64,000 nt of DNA. Source: Clostridium peptidivorans (GTDB taxonomy: Bacteria; Bacillota; Clostridia; Clostridiales; Clostridiaceae). The position numbers and the translations under genes were made by a program. The notes under the pieces were generated by a model that saw only the letters and a program-made list of their open reading frames with translations, was not told the DNA's origin and did no database searches. Of this stretch, positions 54,771 through 62,728 are shown piece after piece. Every line of letters begins with the position of its first letter. Position 1 is the first letter of the stretch. Location: NCBI RefSeq assembly GCF_900205925.1, contig NZ_OAOD01000008.1, positions 62,001 to 126,000 on the forward strand, in the 5' to 3' direction.

Positions 54771-54818
54771 CAATTTAATTACTATACTATAAGTTGTTAA
54801 TTCCCAAGTTATAGAAAT

Positions 54819-54834
54819 GGGGACGGTTAACAAC
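54819..54834 (+). repeat. REP family 1, single copy
   Basis: GGGGACGGTTAACAAC. A diverged GTTGTTAATTCCC lies 25 bases upstream, perhaps an old partner. Confidence 0.8.
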
Positions 54835-54965
54835 AAATTTAAATAGTACCATACTTAAATTTAAAATTTTTAACTTTTATATAGTATTCTTTAAATGTGT
54901 AGTAAAATATTACTATGCAAATACAGGAAAAAAATATAGTATAATTCAAATAGGAGAATGAGAAA

Positions 54966-55481
54966 ATGATAAATATCAAGTTAGAAAATCATTATAATAT
55001 AAGATCAATTAGTATAGATGATATTAAAATTATGAAATCCTTGTGTGAGAGATGCTTAGATTATTATCTACTTCAAAATGCGGCACCTCCTTCTAAAGAA
55101 GATGCAGAAGAAATATTTACTGAGTTACCACCGGGTAAAAATTATGAAGATAAATTTGTTTTAGGACTATTTAACCATAATGATCAATTAATTGGAATCA
55201 TAGATATTGTTAAGAACTTTCCTACTCTTGGACAATGGATGCTTGGATTGTTGCTTATTGATCCTAATGAAAGATGTAACGGATTAGGAAGGATAGTTCA
55301 TAATGCATTAGTTAAATGGACAATTGACTCAGGGGCAACCTCCCTTAGAATAGGCGTATTAGAAGAAAATATTAATGGCATAAATTTTTGGTCTAATGTA
55401 GGTTATACCAAAATAAAAGAAGTTAGTATAGACTTTACTAATAAAACTCATAAAGTCCATGTTATGACTCTCCAAGTATAA
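54966..55481 (+). CDS. GNAT-family acetyltransferase
   Basis: The 171-residue protein has the acetyl-CoA-binding region LIDPNERCNGLGRIVHNALVKW (R/Q-x-x-G-x-G/A form) and the C-terminal strand/helix ISGINFWSNVGYTK-type sequence (INGINFWSNVGYTKIKE). The acceptor, an amine or protein, cannot be told. AGGAG precedes the ATG. It is a single plus-strand gene. Confidence 0.87.
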   Translation: MINIKLENHYNIRSISIDDIKIMKSLCERCLDYYLLQNAAPPSKEDAEEIFTELPPGKNYEDKFVLGLFNHNDQLIGIIDIVKNFPTLGQWMLGLLLIDPNERCNGLGRIVHNALVKWTIDSGATSLRIGVLEENINGINFWSNVGYTKIKEVSIDFTNKTHKVHVMTLQV

Positions 55482-55602
55482 GTTTTTTTCTTAGAATAAG
55501 ATTTACTTAGTGTTGGCTATTAATTAATAACCATAATAATTTCTACTTATATAGAAACTTCTTTAGCTTCTCTTTCTATGATGCTTTGTTAAAAATGTAA
55601 AA

Positions 55603-55667
55603 AGGGACGGTTATTGCTAATTACAATAACCGTCCCTCTAAAATCAAAATTTATTGTTAACCGTCCC
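55603..55667. repeat. REP family 1: a variant hairpin plus a single copy
   Basis: AGGGACGGTTATTG/CAATAACCGTCCCT (55603-55637) is a variant in which both arms changed together (AACAA to ATTG). TTGTTAACCGTCCC (55654-55667) has its head six bases after the trpP stop. Confidence 0.8.
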
Positions 55668-55673
55668 TTAGTT

Positions 55674-56180
55674 TTAATAAGCCGTTCTTTTTAGTGCTAA
55701 TTGAATGGCGTTATAAAGTACTACTCCAACTAAAGTGTTAACTATAGTTGATGGAAGCACTACTGTATACATTAAAATTGAAAATGGAGCTGGTAATCCA
55801 AAAATATAAAACGCACTTCCTAGAAAAATAGTCCCACTAATTACTGTTCCTATAACTGAAACTAATCCCATTTGAAATTGATTATTTAACTTTTTATCTG
55901 TAATTTTAAACATCAAATATACAATTTGTCCAGTAATTAATTTATCTATAACATTTGGAATTTGTCCCCCAGGAAAAGTAGTAGTTGCAGCAGTGAGTAT
56001 TCCTGATGCAATACTAATAATTAAAGCAAGTTTATAATCTTTACTAATGAGTATAGTAATAAACATCATAGTAAGTAAAATATCAGGCTTCATTCCAAAT
56101 AAAAGTGGTGGAGCAATTTGATGTAAAATCAAACCTATGGCTAAAAGAAGTGAATTGATGATAATTTTTTTTAAATTCAT
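55674..56180 (-). CDS. trpP: Tryptophan transporter TrpP
   Basis: The 168-residue membrane protein has five or six helices and the TrpP/YhaG signature ATTTFPGGQIPNVIDK, plus GMKPDILLTMMF. It imports tryptophan, probably as a small ECF-S-like or secondary carrier. A T-box leader with a Trp (UGG) specifier precedes it, which agrees with the assignment. GGGGG precedes the ATG. Confidence 0.9.
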   Translation of the reverse strand: MNLKKIIINSLLLAIGLILHQIAPPLLFGMKPDILLTMMFITILISKDYKLALIISIASGILTAATTTFPGGQIPNVIDKLITGQIVYLMFKITDKKLNNQFQMGLVSVIGTVISGTIFLGSAFYIFGLPAPFSILMYTVVLPSTIVNTLVGVVLYNAIQLALKRTAY

Positions 56181-56338
56181 AATAAATAACCCCCTAAATA
56201 TTTCATAAAATCTTATAGTTTTTTTACAAATTAACTCATACCAGTCAGAAATATATTCATTTCAAACCATAGCTCTCACCTCCTTGCATGATCTATAGAA
56301 ATTTTCAATCTCATTTAATGTTTTAGAAAATAAAAAAA

Positions 56339-56593
56339 CCCTCACCCTAAAAAAATTAGGGCGAAGGTATTATTCGCGGTACCACCTAAATTATGCAAAA
56401 GCATATCTCTGAATCAGACACCAACATGTCCTATCCACTATAACGGGTGGCCTCCGTTAAGTACTACTAGTTTAAGGTTTAACTTAAACTTTCGGCTTAC
56501 TTCTAAATGGTCCATTCACTACATGACATCGTATTGAGATCCCACCATCCTCAACTCTCTGAAACTAGACAATATAGCTACTCTTCCACTTCA
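56339..56593 (-). ncRNA. T-box riboswitch, tryptophan specifier
   Basis: On the minus strand the stem I base is AAGTGG/CCATTT (56586-56591 with 56505-56510). The specifier loop GAATGGACC (56509-56517) puts UGG in the codon position, and the antiterminator bulge AGGTGGTACCGCG lies at 56375-56387. The terminator CCTTCGCCCTAA/TTAGGGTGAGGG with a T-run is at 56339-56367. Uncharged tRNA-Trp should allow readthrough into trpP. Confidence 0.92.
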
Positions 56594-56725
56594 AGGAATT
56601 TATTAAAATAAAATTATTCACATTTAACTTTTCATCATCTTACCACCTTGTAGCAATATTGTCAATATTATTTTACATAATTTTAGAATAATTAGCAGCT
56701 GCGAATTTAAAGTAATCAAAATAAG

Positions 56726-57589
56726 CTATACCAATATTTCTACTCCATCTTTTGTAACAACTACAGTATGTTCCCATTGAGCTGATAGTGAACCATCCTT
56801 AGTAATTACTGTCCATCCGTCTTCAAGTGTAACACATTCATAGCCACCTTCATTTATCATAGGCTCTATAGTAAACACCATACCTGGTAATAAAAGTACT
56901 CCTTTACTAGGTTTCCCAAAATGATCCACATGAGGCTCTTCATGAAATTTTAGCCCTACTCCATGACCGCCTAAATCTCTTACTACAGAGTAACCTAGCT
57001 TATCACAGTAACTTTCTATAGCTCTTCCTACATCATTAAGATCACCATATGGTTTTACTTCATTGATTCCTATATACAAAGCTTCCTTTGCTGCTTCCAC
57101 AAGCTTCACAGCATTTTCACTAGCTTCTCCTACTATAAACATTCTACTTGCATCAGAATAGTATCCGTCCAATATAGTACTTACATCTACATTAATGATA
57201 TCGCCATTTTTTAAAGCTCTATCCTCTGGTATACCATGACATATAACATTATTTATAGAAGTACATACACTTTTAGTGAAACCAAAGTAATTTAATGGTG
57301 CAGCAGTTCCTCCACTTTTAATAGTATACTCACTAACCCAGTTATCTATCTCATTAGTAGTTACTCCTTCTTTGATTCTCTGTCCTACAATATCTAATAT
57401 TTCATTAGTAATCTTACCACTTTTCCTTATACCTTCAATTTGCTCTGGAGTTTTTATTATATCAAGTGGCGGGATTATAAATCCTTGCTCTTCATAAGCA
57501 TATAACTTATTGTCTTCTTCGAAATGACACTTTTTATACTTTTTACCGCTACCACACCAACATAAATCATTTCTATTTGGTCTTTTCAT
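56726..57589 (-). CDS. map: Methionine aminopeptidase type I with SEC-C zinc motif
   Basis: The 287-residue protein has an N-terminal SEC-C motif (RNDLCWCGSGKKYKKCH, 5-21) and the MAP fold with the five metal ligands: VDVSTILDGYYSDASR (two Asp), GHGVGLKFHEEPH (His), EPMI (Glu) and WEHTVVV (Glu). It removes the initiator Met from nascent proteins. The SEC-C extension is common in clostridial secondary MAPs and may help ribosome binding. GGAG precedes the ATG. Confidence 0.93.
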   Translation of the reverse strand: MKRPNRNDLCWCGSGKKYKKCHFEEDNKLYAYEEQGFIIPPLDIIKTPEQIEGIRKSGKITNEILDIVGQRIKEGVTTNEIDNWVSEYTIKSGGTAAPLNYFGFTKSVCTSINNVICHGIPEDRALKNGDIINVDVSTILDGYYSDASRMFIVGEASENAVKLVEAAKEALYIGINEVKPYGDLNDVGRAIESYCDKLGYSVVRDLGGHGVGLKFHEEPHVDHFGKPSKGVLLLPGMVFTIEPMINEGGYECVTLEDGWTVITKDGSLSAQWEHTVVVTKDGVEILV

Positions 57590-57669
57590 TTAGCACATCT
57601 CCAATCAAATATTTAATCTTATAACTATTATGAAATACATTGCTTGTCAAAGTCAACACTTTAACTTTA

Positions 57670-57807
57670 GGGGACGGTTAACAACAAAATATCATTTAGC
57701 TTTGAATATTAAAATGACAGCTGTTGATAACTTCAATAACCATACCTAAACCTCAAATTGTTGTTAACCGTCCCCATCACCTGTCACCCTTAGTTGTTAA
57801 CCGTCCC
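57670..57807. repeat. REP family 1 cluster of three copies
   Basis: GGGGACGGTTAACAAC (57670-57685), GTTGTTAACCGTCCCC (57760-57775) and GTTGTTAACCGTCCC (57793-57807). The last one shares its first G with the TAG stop of the YczE-like gene. Confidence 0.88.
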
Positions 57808-58499
57808 TAATTGCTTTCCTCAATTTCCTTATTTTTGGTTTCCTTATCTCTAAAAAATTTATTCTTTAAAAATTTTATATCTTCATCTATAAATCTATGT
57901 TTAACGGATTTTAGATCAAATTTAAATAATTTAAATGCAAATTGTACAAAGTATCCTATACTTAAAGATATGATTACAGTTCCTACTCCTAGAAACCCTC
58001 CCATAATATACCCTATAATTGATACACATATCTCAATTGAATTTCTAATAAATCTAACAGATTTATTAGTCCTTTTAGTTAATACAACCATAAGCCCATC
58101 TCTTGGTCCTGTGCCTAATCCCGCTCCAATATAAAGATAGCTTCCTATACCAATTATAAATAATCCTAAAAGTATCATTAAAACACTTGGTATTCCTCCA
58201 TAAACCATAGGCACAAGATCGTTCATTAAAAGAAGATCCATAAAAACACCAATAAATATCATATTAGCAACAGAAGACCATCCTATTCTTTCTCCTAGCT
58301 TCCAATTTACCATAATCAAAACTGCCCCCACTGCAATATTCGCTTGTCCGAGAGTTATAGGTATCTTTCTTACAATTCCCTGATTTAAAACATCCCAGCA
58401 TCCAACTCCTATATTCGCATTTAATGTCATAACCACACCTAAGGCAAATAGAAAAAGTCCCCAAAAGAGTCTAAAAATTTGCAATACAATCTTTTTCAC
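57807..58499 (-). CDS. YczE/YitT-like membrane protein, paralogue 1
   Basis: The 230-residue protein has five or six helices and YczE-type motifs GVGCWDVLNQGI and GAGLGTGPRDGLMVVLTKRT. I start it at GTG 58497-58499 (VKKIVLQIFRL), nine bases after GGGGG, because this aligns with the start of the paralogue at 60328; an upstream ATG is in frame. Function is unknown; family members are linked with export or membrane stress. The basic C-terminal tail (KHRFIDEDIKFLKNKFF) is shared with the paralogue. The stop is fused to a REP. Confidence 0.82.
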   Translation of the reverse strand: MKKIVLQIFRLFWGLFLFALGVVMTLNANIGVGCWDVLNQGIVRKIPITLGQANIAVGAVLIMVNWKLGERIGWSSVANMIFIGVFMDLLLMNDLVPMVYGGIPSVLMILLGLFIIGIGSYLYIGAGLGTGPRDGLMVVLTKRTNKSVRFIRNSIEICVSIIGYIMGGFLGVGTVIISLSIGYFVQFAFKLFKFDLKSVKHRFIDEDIKFLKNKFFRDKETKNKEIEESN

Positions 58500-58820
58500 A
58501 CCACAATACCCCCAAGTATAAATTTTCATCTACAAACTATGATTATGTCTTTTCATTAACACTTAAACTTTCCATTTTAATTTTTAATTTTATAATATAA
58601 TTATATCGTACATACTGTTATAATTATACAATTTATTTTATACATTATGCATTATCTCATATATGATAATTGTAAAAATAGTACATATATAATCATTTGA
58701 TAGTTAAAAAGTATGCTAACCCTTCATTACTTTTTCAATATGAAATATATAAAACTTAGTAAACATTTAATAAATCATTCCATATTATAATCTTGTATCA
58801 TTTTAGTATGAAGGAATTTA
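58500..58820. other. Divergent promoter region
   Basis: These are A/T-rich bases between the divergent YczE-like and YtaF genes. I see no ORF or strong hairpin. Confidence 0.35.
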
Positions 58821-59450
58821 ATGCATATTTTATCAATTATTATTTTTGCCATATCTTCAAGCAGTGATAATCTTATTGTTGGACTAAGCTATGGCGCTAA
58901 AAAAATCAAGATAAACTTTTTGAATACTTTTGTGGTATCCCTTATTTCTGGTATTGGTACCTTTTTAGCAATGTTATTTGGCAAACTGCTTACACAATTA
59001 ATTCCGCTAATATATACCAATATAATAGGCAGCAGTATATTAATACTATTGGGATTATACCTATTAATACTTTCTTTTAAAAAAGGTTTTAATGATAATA
59101 GTAGCTTAGAAGAAGTTAATCAGAATATGTCCGATTTTTGTCGTTATGAAGCCACACTTAGAAGTCCAGAAATAATAGATGCTAATCACTCCAAGACTAT
59201 TGAGTTTAAAGAATCTATTACACTTGGGATTCTGCTATGTTTAAACAATATTGGTTTTGGAATAGGCGCAAGTATTACAGGGTTAAACATTTATATAACA
59301 TCAATATTTTCGCTAATTTTTAGTTTTGTATTTATTCAATTAGGATATTATATTGGAGAAAAGATACTTTATAATAATTTATCGAAATACTCAGAAGTAA
59401 TTTCAGCATGCATTATTATAGCTCTTGGAATATACGAATTGTTTATCTAA
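58821..59450 (+). CDS. ytaF: YtaF-family sporulation membrane protein
   Basis: The 209-residue MntP-fold protein has six helices, with repeated motifs SSSSDNLIVGLSYGAKKIKI and SITLGILLCLNNIGFGIGASITGL. It matches the sporulation-linked YtaF group, a probable cation exporter. AAGGA precedes the ATG. A strong hairpin terminator follows immediately. Confidence 0.85.
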   Translation: MHILSIIIFAISSSSDNLIVGLSYGAKKIKINFLNTFVVSLISGIGTFLAMLFGKLLTQLIPLIYTNIIGSSILILLGLYLLILSFKKGFNDNSSLEEVNQNMSDFCRYEATLRSPEIIDANHSKTIEFKESITLGILLCLNNIGFGIGASITGLNIYITSIFSLIFSFVFIQLGYYIGEKILYNNLSKYSEVISACIIIALGIYELFI

Positions 59451-59536
59451 AGAAATACTGATTTTTTTAAACAGTATTTCTTATAGAAGGGGCTGTCTGA
59501 AAATGCATAGATGTGCATTCCGAAAAGCCCTTTTTT
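59451..59536 (+). terminator. Tandem terminators after ytaF
   Basis: The first is AGAAATACTG/CAGTATTTCT (59451-59481). The second is GGGCT...AGCCC with inner AATGCA/TGCATT, followed by six T (59490-59536). The second begins GGGGCTGTCTGAAAAT, a look also common in clostridial repeat elements. Confidence 0.75.
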
Positions 59537-59622
59537 CATTACATAAGTAAAATTCTAACTTTGTTTATCATTATGTTTTTAATATAAAATCTCTTAAGCC
59601 ATTGATCTTAAAATAAAAAGAA

Positions 59623-59652
59623 GAGTGCAAAAATTACTACATTTTTGCACTC
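59623..59652 (-). terminator. Terminator of YczE paralogue 2
   Basis: Perfect GAGTGCAAAAAT/ATTTTTGCACTC arms, loop of six, T-rich on the minus strand; it overlaps the stop codon. Confidence 0.8.
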
Positions 59653-60328
59653 AGAATCCCCGTTTTTTTCTTCTTCTTGCATCAAATTTTCTTTTTAATG
59701 CTCTAATATCGTCATCTATGAACCTAGGCTTAACCTTTTTTACATCAAATTTAAACATTTTGAAAGCAAGCTGTATAAAACATCCTGTAGCAAAAGCCGT
59801 TATTATTGTTCCTATACCTACAAATCCACCTAAGAAATATCCTATAGCGAGCACTGTTACTTCAATAATCCCTCTAACTACACACACAGACTTATGAGTT
59901 TTTTTTGTTAGTGCCACCATAATTCCATCCCTAGGACCTGCTCCCAGTCCTACTCCGATATATAAATAGGTGCCAATTCCAATTATAAATAACCCTATAA
60001 ATAGCATTAAAAATCGTAAAACAATACTTTGAAATGTAGGTACTAAGTTATTTTCTATTAAAATATCCATAAAAATACCTGTAAATACCATACCTCCAAC
60101 AGTTCCCCAGCCAAGTCTTTCTCCTAAAACTCCATTTGCTACGAGAAGCATGGCTCCTACTCCAATATGAGCCTTTCCTCTTGAAACGTTTCCTACCTTA
60201 GCAATCCCATGATCTAAAACATCCCAAGGACAAAGCCCTAAATTAGTATTAATAATTATCACAACACCTATTGAAGAAACTAAATATCCTAAAAATAATC
60301 TTAAAGTACGCAATACTATCTTTTTCAT
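59651..60328 (-). CDS. YczE/YitT-like membrane protein, paralogue 2
   Basis: The 225-residue paralogue of the 57807-58499 product has GLCPWDVLDHGIAKVG and GVGLGAGPRDGIMVALTKKT and the same helix layout. The start at ATG 60326-60328 (MKKIVLRTLRL) aligns with the paralogue; an in-frame ATG four codons upstream has no better site. The two copies flank ytaF and are about half identical by eye, an old duplication rather than a recent one. Function unknown. Confidence 0.82.
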   Translation of the reverse strand: MKKIVLRTLRLFLGYLVSSIGVVIIINTNLGLCPWDVLDHGIAKVGNVSRGKAHIGVGAMLLVANGVLGERLGWGTVGGMVFTGIFMDILIENNLVPTFQSIVLRFLMLFIGLFIIGIGTYLYIGVGLGAGPRDGIMVALTKKTHKSVCVVRGIIEVTVLAIGYFLGGFVGIGTIITAFATGCFIQLAFKMFKFDVKKVKPRFIDDDIRALKRKFDARRRKKRGF

Positions 60329-60730
60329 ATCGCATCCCATCTTTCTTATGATAGCTAATTTTTTTTATAAATCAGCACAGCTCGTTTTTAAGATGCTTTC
60401 TATATTAGTATTACACAAAACTCTTTGTAAATTCACCTATATAGTATATATGTTCAAGGCAATTTTTAGCTTACTATTTTTTAGTATAGACTCTTCAAAA
60501 ACCGTCCATATTTATCTACATATACGCATAATTATCAAGTTTATCAGGTTAATCGAATAATATAATAAATATGCAAATTACTGTTTACAAAGTTCTCTTG
60601 TGGTGCCATAATCTATATATATTTAATAGTTAATATTGAAATTAATCATATCTTAGTTTATTTAAGATATTTTATTAAATACTTACCATTAGCTATTAAA
60701 CATTAACTATAGTTGTTTGGAGTTGATAAT
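60329..60730. other. Gap upstream of hutP
   Basis: No convincing ORF or RNA in about 400 A/T-rich bases; it should contain divergent promoters. Confidence 0.35.
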
Positions 60731-61147
60731 ATGAATTTGGATAGTAATGACGTAGCCAAGGCATCTATTGAAATGGCAATTTCTTCAAGAGAAAATGAAT
60801 CTAAACTAATTAAAGAGTTTAAAGATAAAGGAATACTTACTGTAGCTGTAGATGTAGGTGGAAATTTAATATCTTCTATACCTAAAATAATTGAAAGAGC
60901 ATTAGTAGCATCAAAAAGACATGGTCTTATAAAGGATTGTCATCCTCATGATGGTGCTGTAGCTGGTGCCACAAGAGAAGCTATAATACAAGTCTCATCA
61001 AAGGCAAATGGGCTTAATGTAGGTGGCAAAATAGGAATTGCAAGATCTGGCGAACACTTAAGTGTATGTATATTTATGAGCATAGGATTACTACATTTAA
61101 ATGAAGTTGTAATAGGACTTGGACACCGTTCCATATCTGAAACATAA
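60731..61147 (+). CDS. hutP: HutP-family RNA-binding antiterminator
   Basis: The 138-residue protein fits the HutP family: SKLIKEFKDKGILTVAVDVGGNLISSIPKIIERALVASKRHGLIKD, then HPHDGAVAGATREAI and GKIGIARSGEHLSVCIFMSIGLLHLNEVVIGLGHRSI. In Bacillus, HutP is a hexamer that with histidine and Mg2+ binds NAG triplets in hut mRNA. The His cluster (CHPHDG, GHR) would suit metal and ligand binding. Start ATG 60731 follows GGAG. No hut genes are present here; the next gene is an ABC importer behind a UAG-rich leader, the likely target. Confidence 0.9.
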   Translation: MNLDSNDVAKASIEMAISSRENESKLIKEFKDKGILTVAVDVGGNLISSIPKIIERALVASKRHGLIKDCHPHDGAVAGATREAIIQVSSKANGLNVGGKIGIARSGEHLSVCIFMSIGLLHLNEVVIGLGHRSISET

Positions 61148-61196
61148 ACTTCAATTTAAGTATATATTTAAACGAAAATTAACTTCATACATACTC

Positions 61197-61225
61197 TTGA
61201 CAACATGTAATACTTAATATAAAAT
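61197..61225 (+). promoter_or_regulatory. Promoter of the importer operon
   Basis: TTGACA (61197-61202), 17 bases, TAAAAT (61220-61225). Transcription should start near 61232, giving a leader of nearly 500 bases before the first gene. Confidence 0.75.
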
Positions 61226-61229
61226 CTTA

Positions 61230-61346
61230 TTAAGCTGTTAGTAGTTTATGGTAGGAAAATCCTCAAAGGAATTGAGGTATGGTGATTTGTAACAAAAACA
61301 AAATTTTTTGCAAATCATGCATGATAATTTAGTAGAGGCAGCTTAA
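61230..61346 (+). ncRNA. Structured 5' domain of the importer leader
   Basis: TTAAGCTG (61230-61237) pairs with CAGCTTAA (61339-61346) and encloses two hairpins, CCTCAA/TTGAGG (61261-61277) and TGATTTG/CAAATCA (61283-61317), a three-way junction. TTAGTAG occurs on both sides of the junction (61238-61244, 61329-61335). I recognise no known riboswitch class. Confidence 0.5.
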
Positions 61347-61359
61347 ATTTTTATAACAG

Positions 61360-61451
61360 TAGTATTGTAGTTTAATGTAGGTTAGCAGTTTTGTAGTATA
61401 AGTTTTTTAAATAAATTAATTCTCAAAAACCGTAGTATTGTAGTAAAGTAG
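61360..61451 (+). promoter_or_regulatory. UAG triplet clusters, candidate HutP binding sites
   Basis: Cluster A has TAG at 61360, 61368, 61378 and 61394 and CAG at 61386. Cluster B has TAG at 61433, 61441 and 61449, evenly spaced by 8. GTAGTATTGTAG is repeated exactly in both. HutP is known to need three NAG triplets at regular spacing per site. The last TAG begins TAGGAGA (61449-61455), which can pair with TCTCCTA (61504-61510) in the terminator. Confidence 0.6.
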
Positions 61452-61498
61452 GAGATAAGAGAAAATCAGGCCTTTGTTGAGGCTCTATTTTGTTATAC

Positions 61499-61521
61499 AA
61501 AACTCTCCTAGTGAGAGTTTT
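61499..61521 (+). terminator. Intrinsic terminator in the importer leader
   Basis: AAAACTCTC-CTAGT-GAGAGTTTT followed by further T. It lies 205 bases before the first importer gene, so it is an attenuator. Its 5' arm and loop overlap the segment that can pair with TAGGAGA at 61449. Confidence 0.88.
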
Positions 61522-61725
61522 TTTATTTATTAAAGAAATTTTGCAAATAAAATTTCTTCTTTAATAAGTATGCTAATATTTTTAATGCTGATTTATATTA
61601 TAAAATTTACATTGTAGAAAGCATTCAGCCAGCAATAAATAACAGTGAAGGCTTTACTAAATGTAAATCTCATAATTTCAAATCAACATTATCTTAAAAT
61701 ATATAAATTTTTGGAGGATGGTAGT

Positions 61726-62727
61726 ATGGTAGGAAAGAAAAAAAATTTATTATTATGTTCAATTTTATGTGCTATTACACTTCTAGGAACAGGTTGCACA
61801 ACCTCTAAGCCTTCTAGCACTAGCAAATCAAATGTTAAAAAGATTGGAATCACTCAAATAATAGAACATCCCGCGTTGGATGCTTCTAAAAATGGATTTG
61901 TCAAGGCACTTTCTGATAAAGGCTTTAAAGATGGTGAAAATTTAGCCATTGAATTTTCAAGTGCTCAAGGTGATACCGCAACGACTCAAACCATAGCTCA
62001 AAATTTCGCTTCTCAAAAGAAAGATTTGATATTTGCAATTTCTACACCAAGCGCTCAAGCTGCATTTAATGCAACAAAAGACATTCCAATTTTAATAACT
62101 GCAGTTACAGATCCAGTAAAGGCTGGACTTGCAAAGTCCCTTGAAAAATCAGAAACCAATGTAACTGGAACCAGCGATTTTTCTGATATAAAGAATCAAT
62201 TTGATCTCATAAAAGAATTATTACCACAAGCTAAAAGAGTTGGTTTTATATATAACACCAGTGAAGCTAATTCTGAAAAACAATTAGAAGAAGCTAAAAA
62301 GGCAGCAGCAAGTTTTTCTTATGAAATAGTTCCAATGGGAATCACAAGTTCAAATGAAATAGCTTCTGCATTGGATGCCCTACTTTCAAAGGTTGATGTA
62401 CTTTATACTCCAACAGATAATCTTATAGCCTCATCAATGTCCTTAATAGTTCAAAAATCCACTGAGAAGAAAATTGCCGTAATTGGTGGAGAAAAGGCTC
62501 ACGTAGAAAATGGAGCTTTAGCTACAAGAGGAATTGATTACTATAAATTAGGATATGAAACAGGTCTTATGGCTGTAGATGTTTTAAATGGTAAAAAACC
62601 AAGTGATATGCCTATTGAGCATCTAAAAGATTTAGAAGTTGCTATAAATGAAAAGACTTCAAAAGCCTTAGGAATATCTATTCCTTCCAAATTAAAGGAT
62701 AATTCTGTGATCATAGGAGGTAATTAA
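61726..62727 (+). CDS. ABC transporter substrate-binding lipoprotein (TrpX/CD0873 type)
   Basis: The 333-residue secreted lipoprotein has signal peptide NLLLCSILCAITLLGTGC with lipobox LGTGC, then a Ser/Lys linker and a two-lobe binding domain (KKIGITQIIEHPALDASKNGF, TAVTDPVKAGLA, VDVLYTPTDNLI). The family (COG2984) binds aromatic amino acids in the cases I know, for example tyrosine for C. difficile CD0873 and tryptophan for streptococcal TrpX. The ligand here is not certain. GGAGG precedes ATG 61726. First gene of an operon with permease and ATPase. Confidence 0.9.
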   Translation: MVGKKKNLLLCSILCAITLLGTGCTTSKPSSTSKSNVKKIGITQIIEHPALDASKNGFVKALSDKGFKDGENLAIEFSSAQGDTATTQTIAQNFASQKKDLIFAISTPSAQAAFNATKDIPILITAVTDPVKAGLAKSLEKSETNVTGTSDFSDIKNQFDLIKELLPQAKRVGFIYNTSEANSEKQLEEAKKAAASFSYEIVPMGITSSNEIASALDALLSKVDVLYTPTDNLIASSMSLIVQKSTEKKIAVIGGEKAHVENGALATRGIDYYKLGYETGLMAVDVLNGKKPSDMPIEHLKDLEVAINEKTSKALGISIPSKLKDNSVIIGGN

Positions 62728-62728
62728 T

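Noticed and set aside
59489-59536. IS1182-type terminal repeat
   Set aside because: GGGGCTGTCTGAAAAT is suggestive, but there is no transposase and the sequence folds as a simple terminator with a T-run.
61360-61451. TRAP (MtrB) binding site
   Set aside because: TRAP sites are 9-11 G/UAG repeats spaced by 2-3 bases; here spacing is 5 and no mtrB gene is visible, whereas hutP is adjacent.
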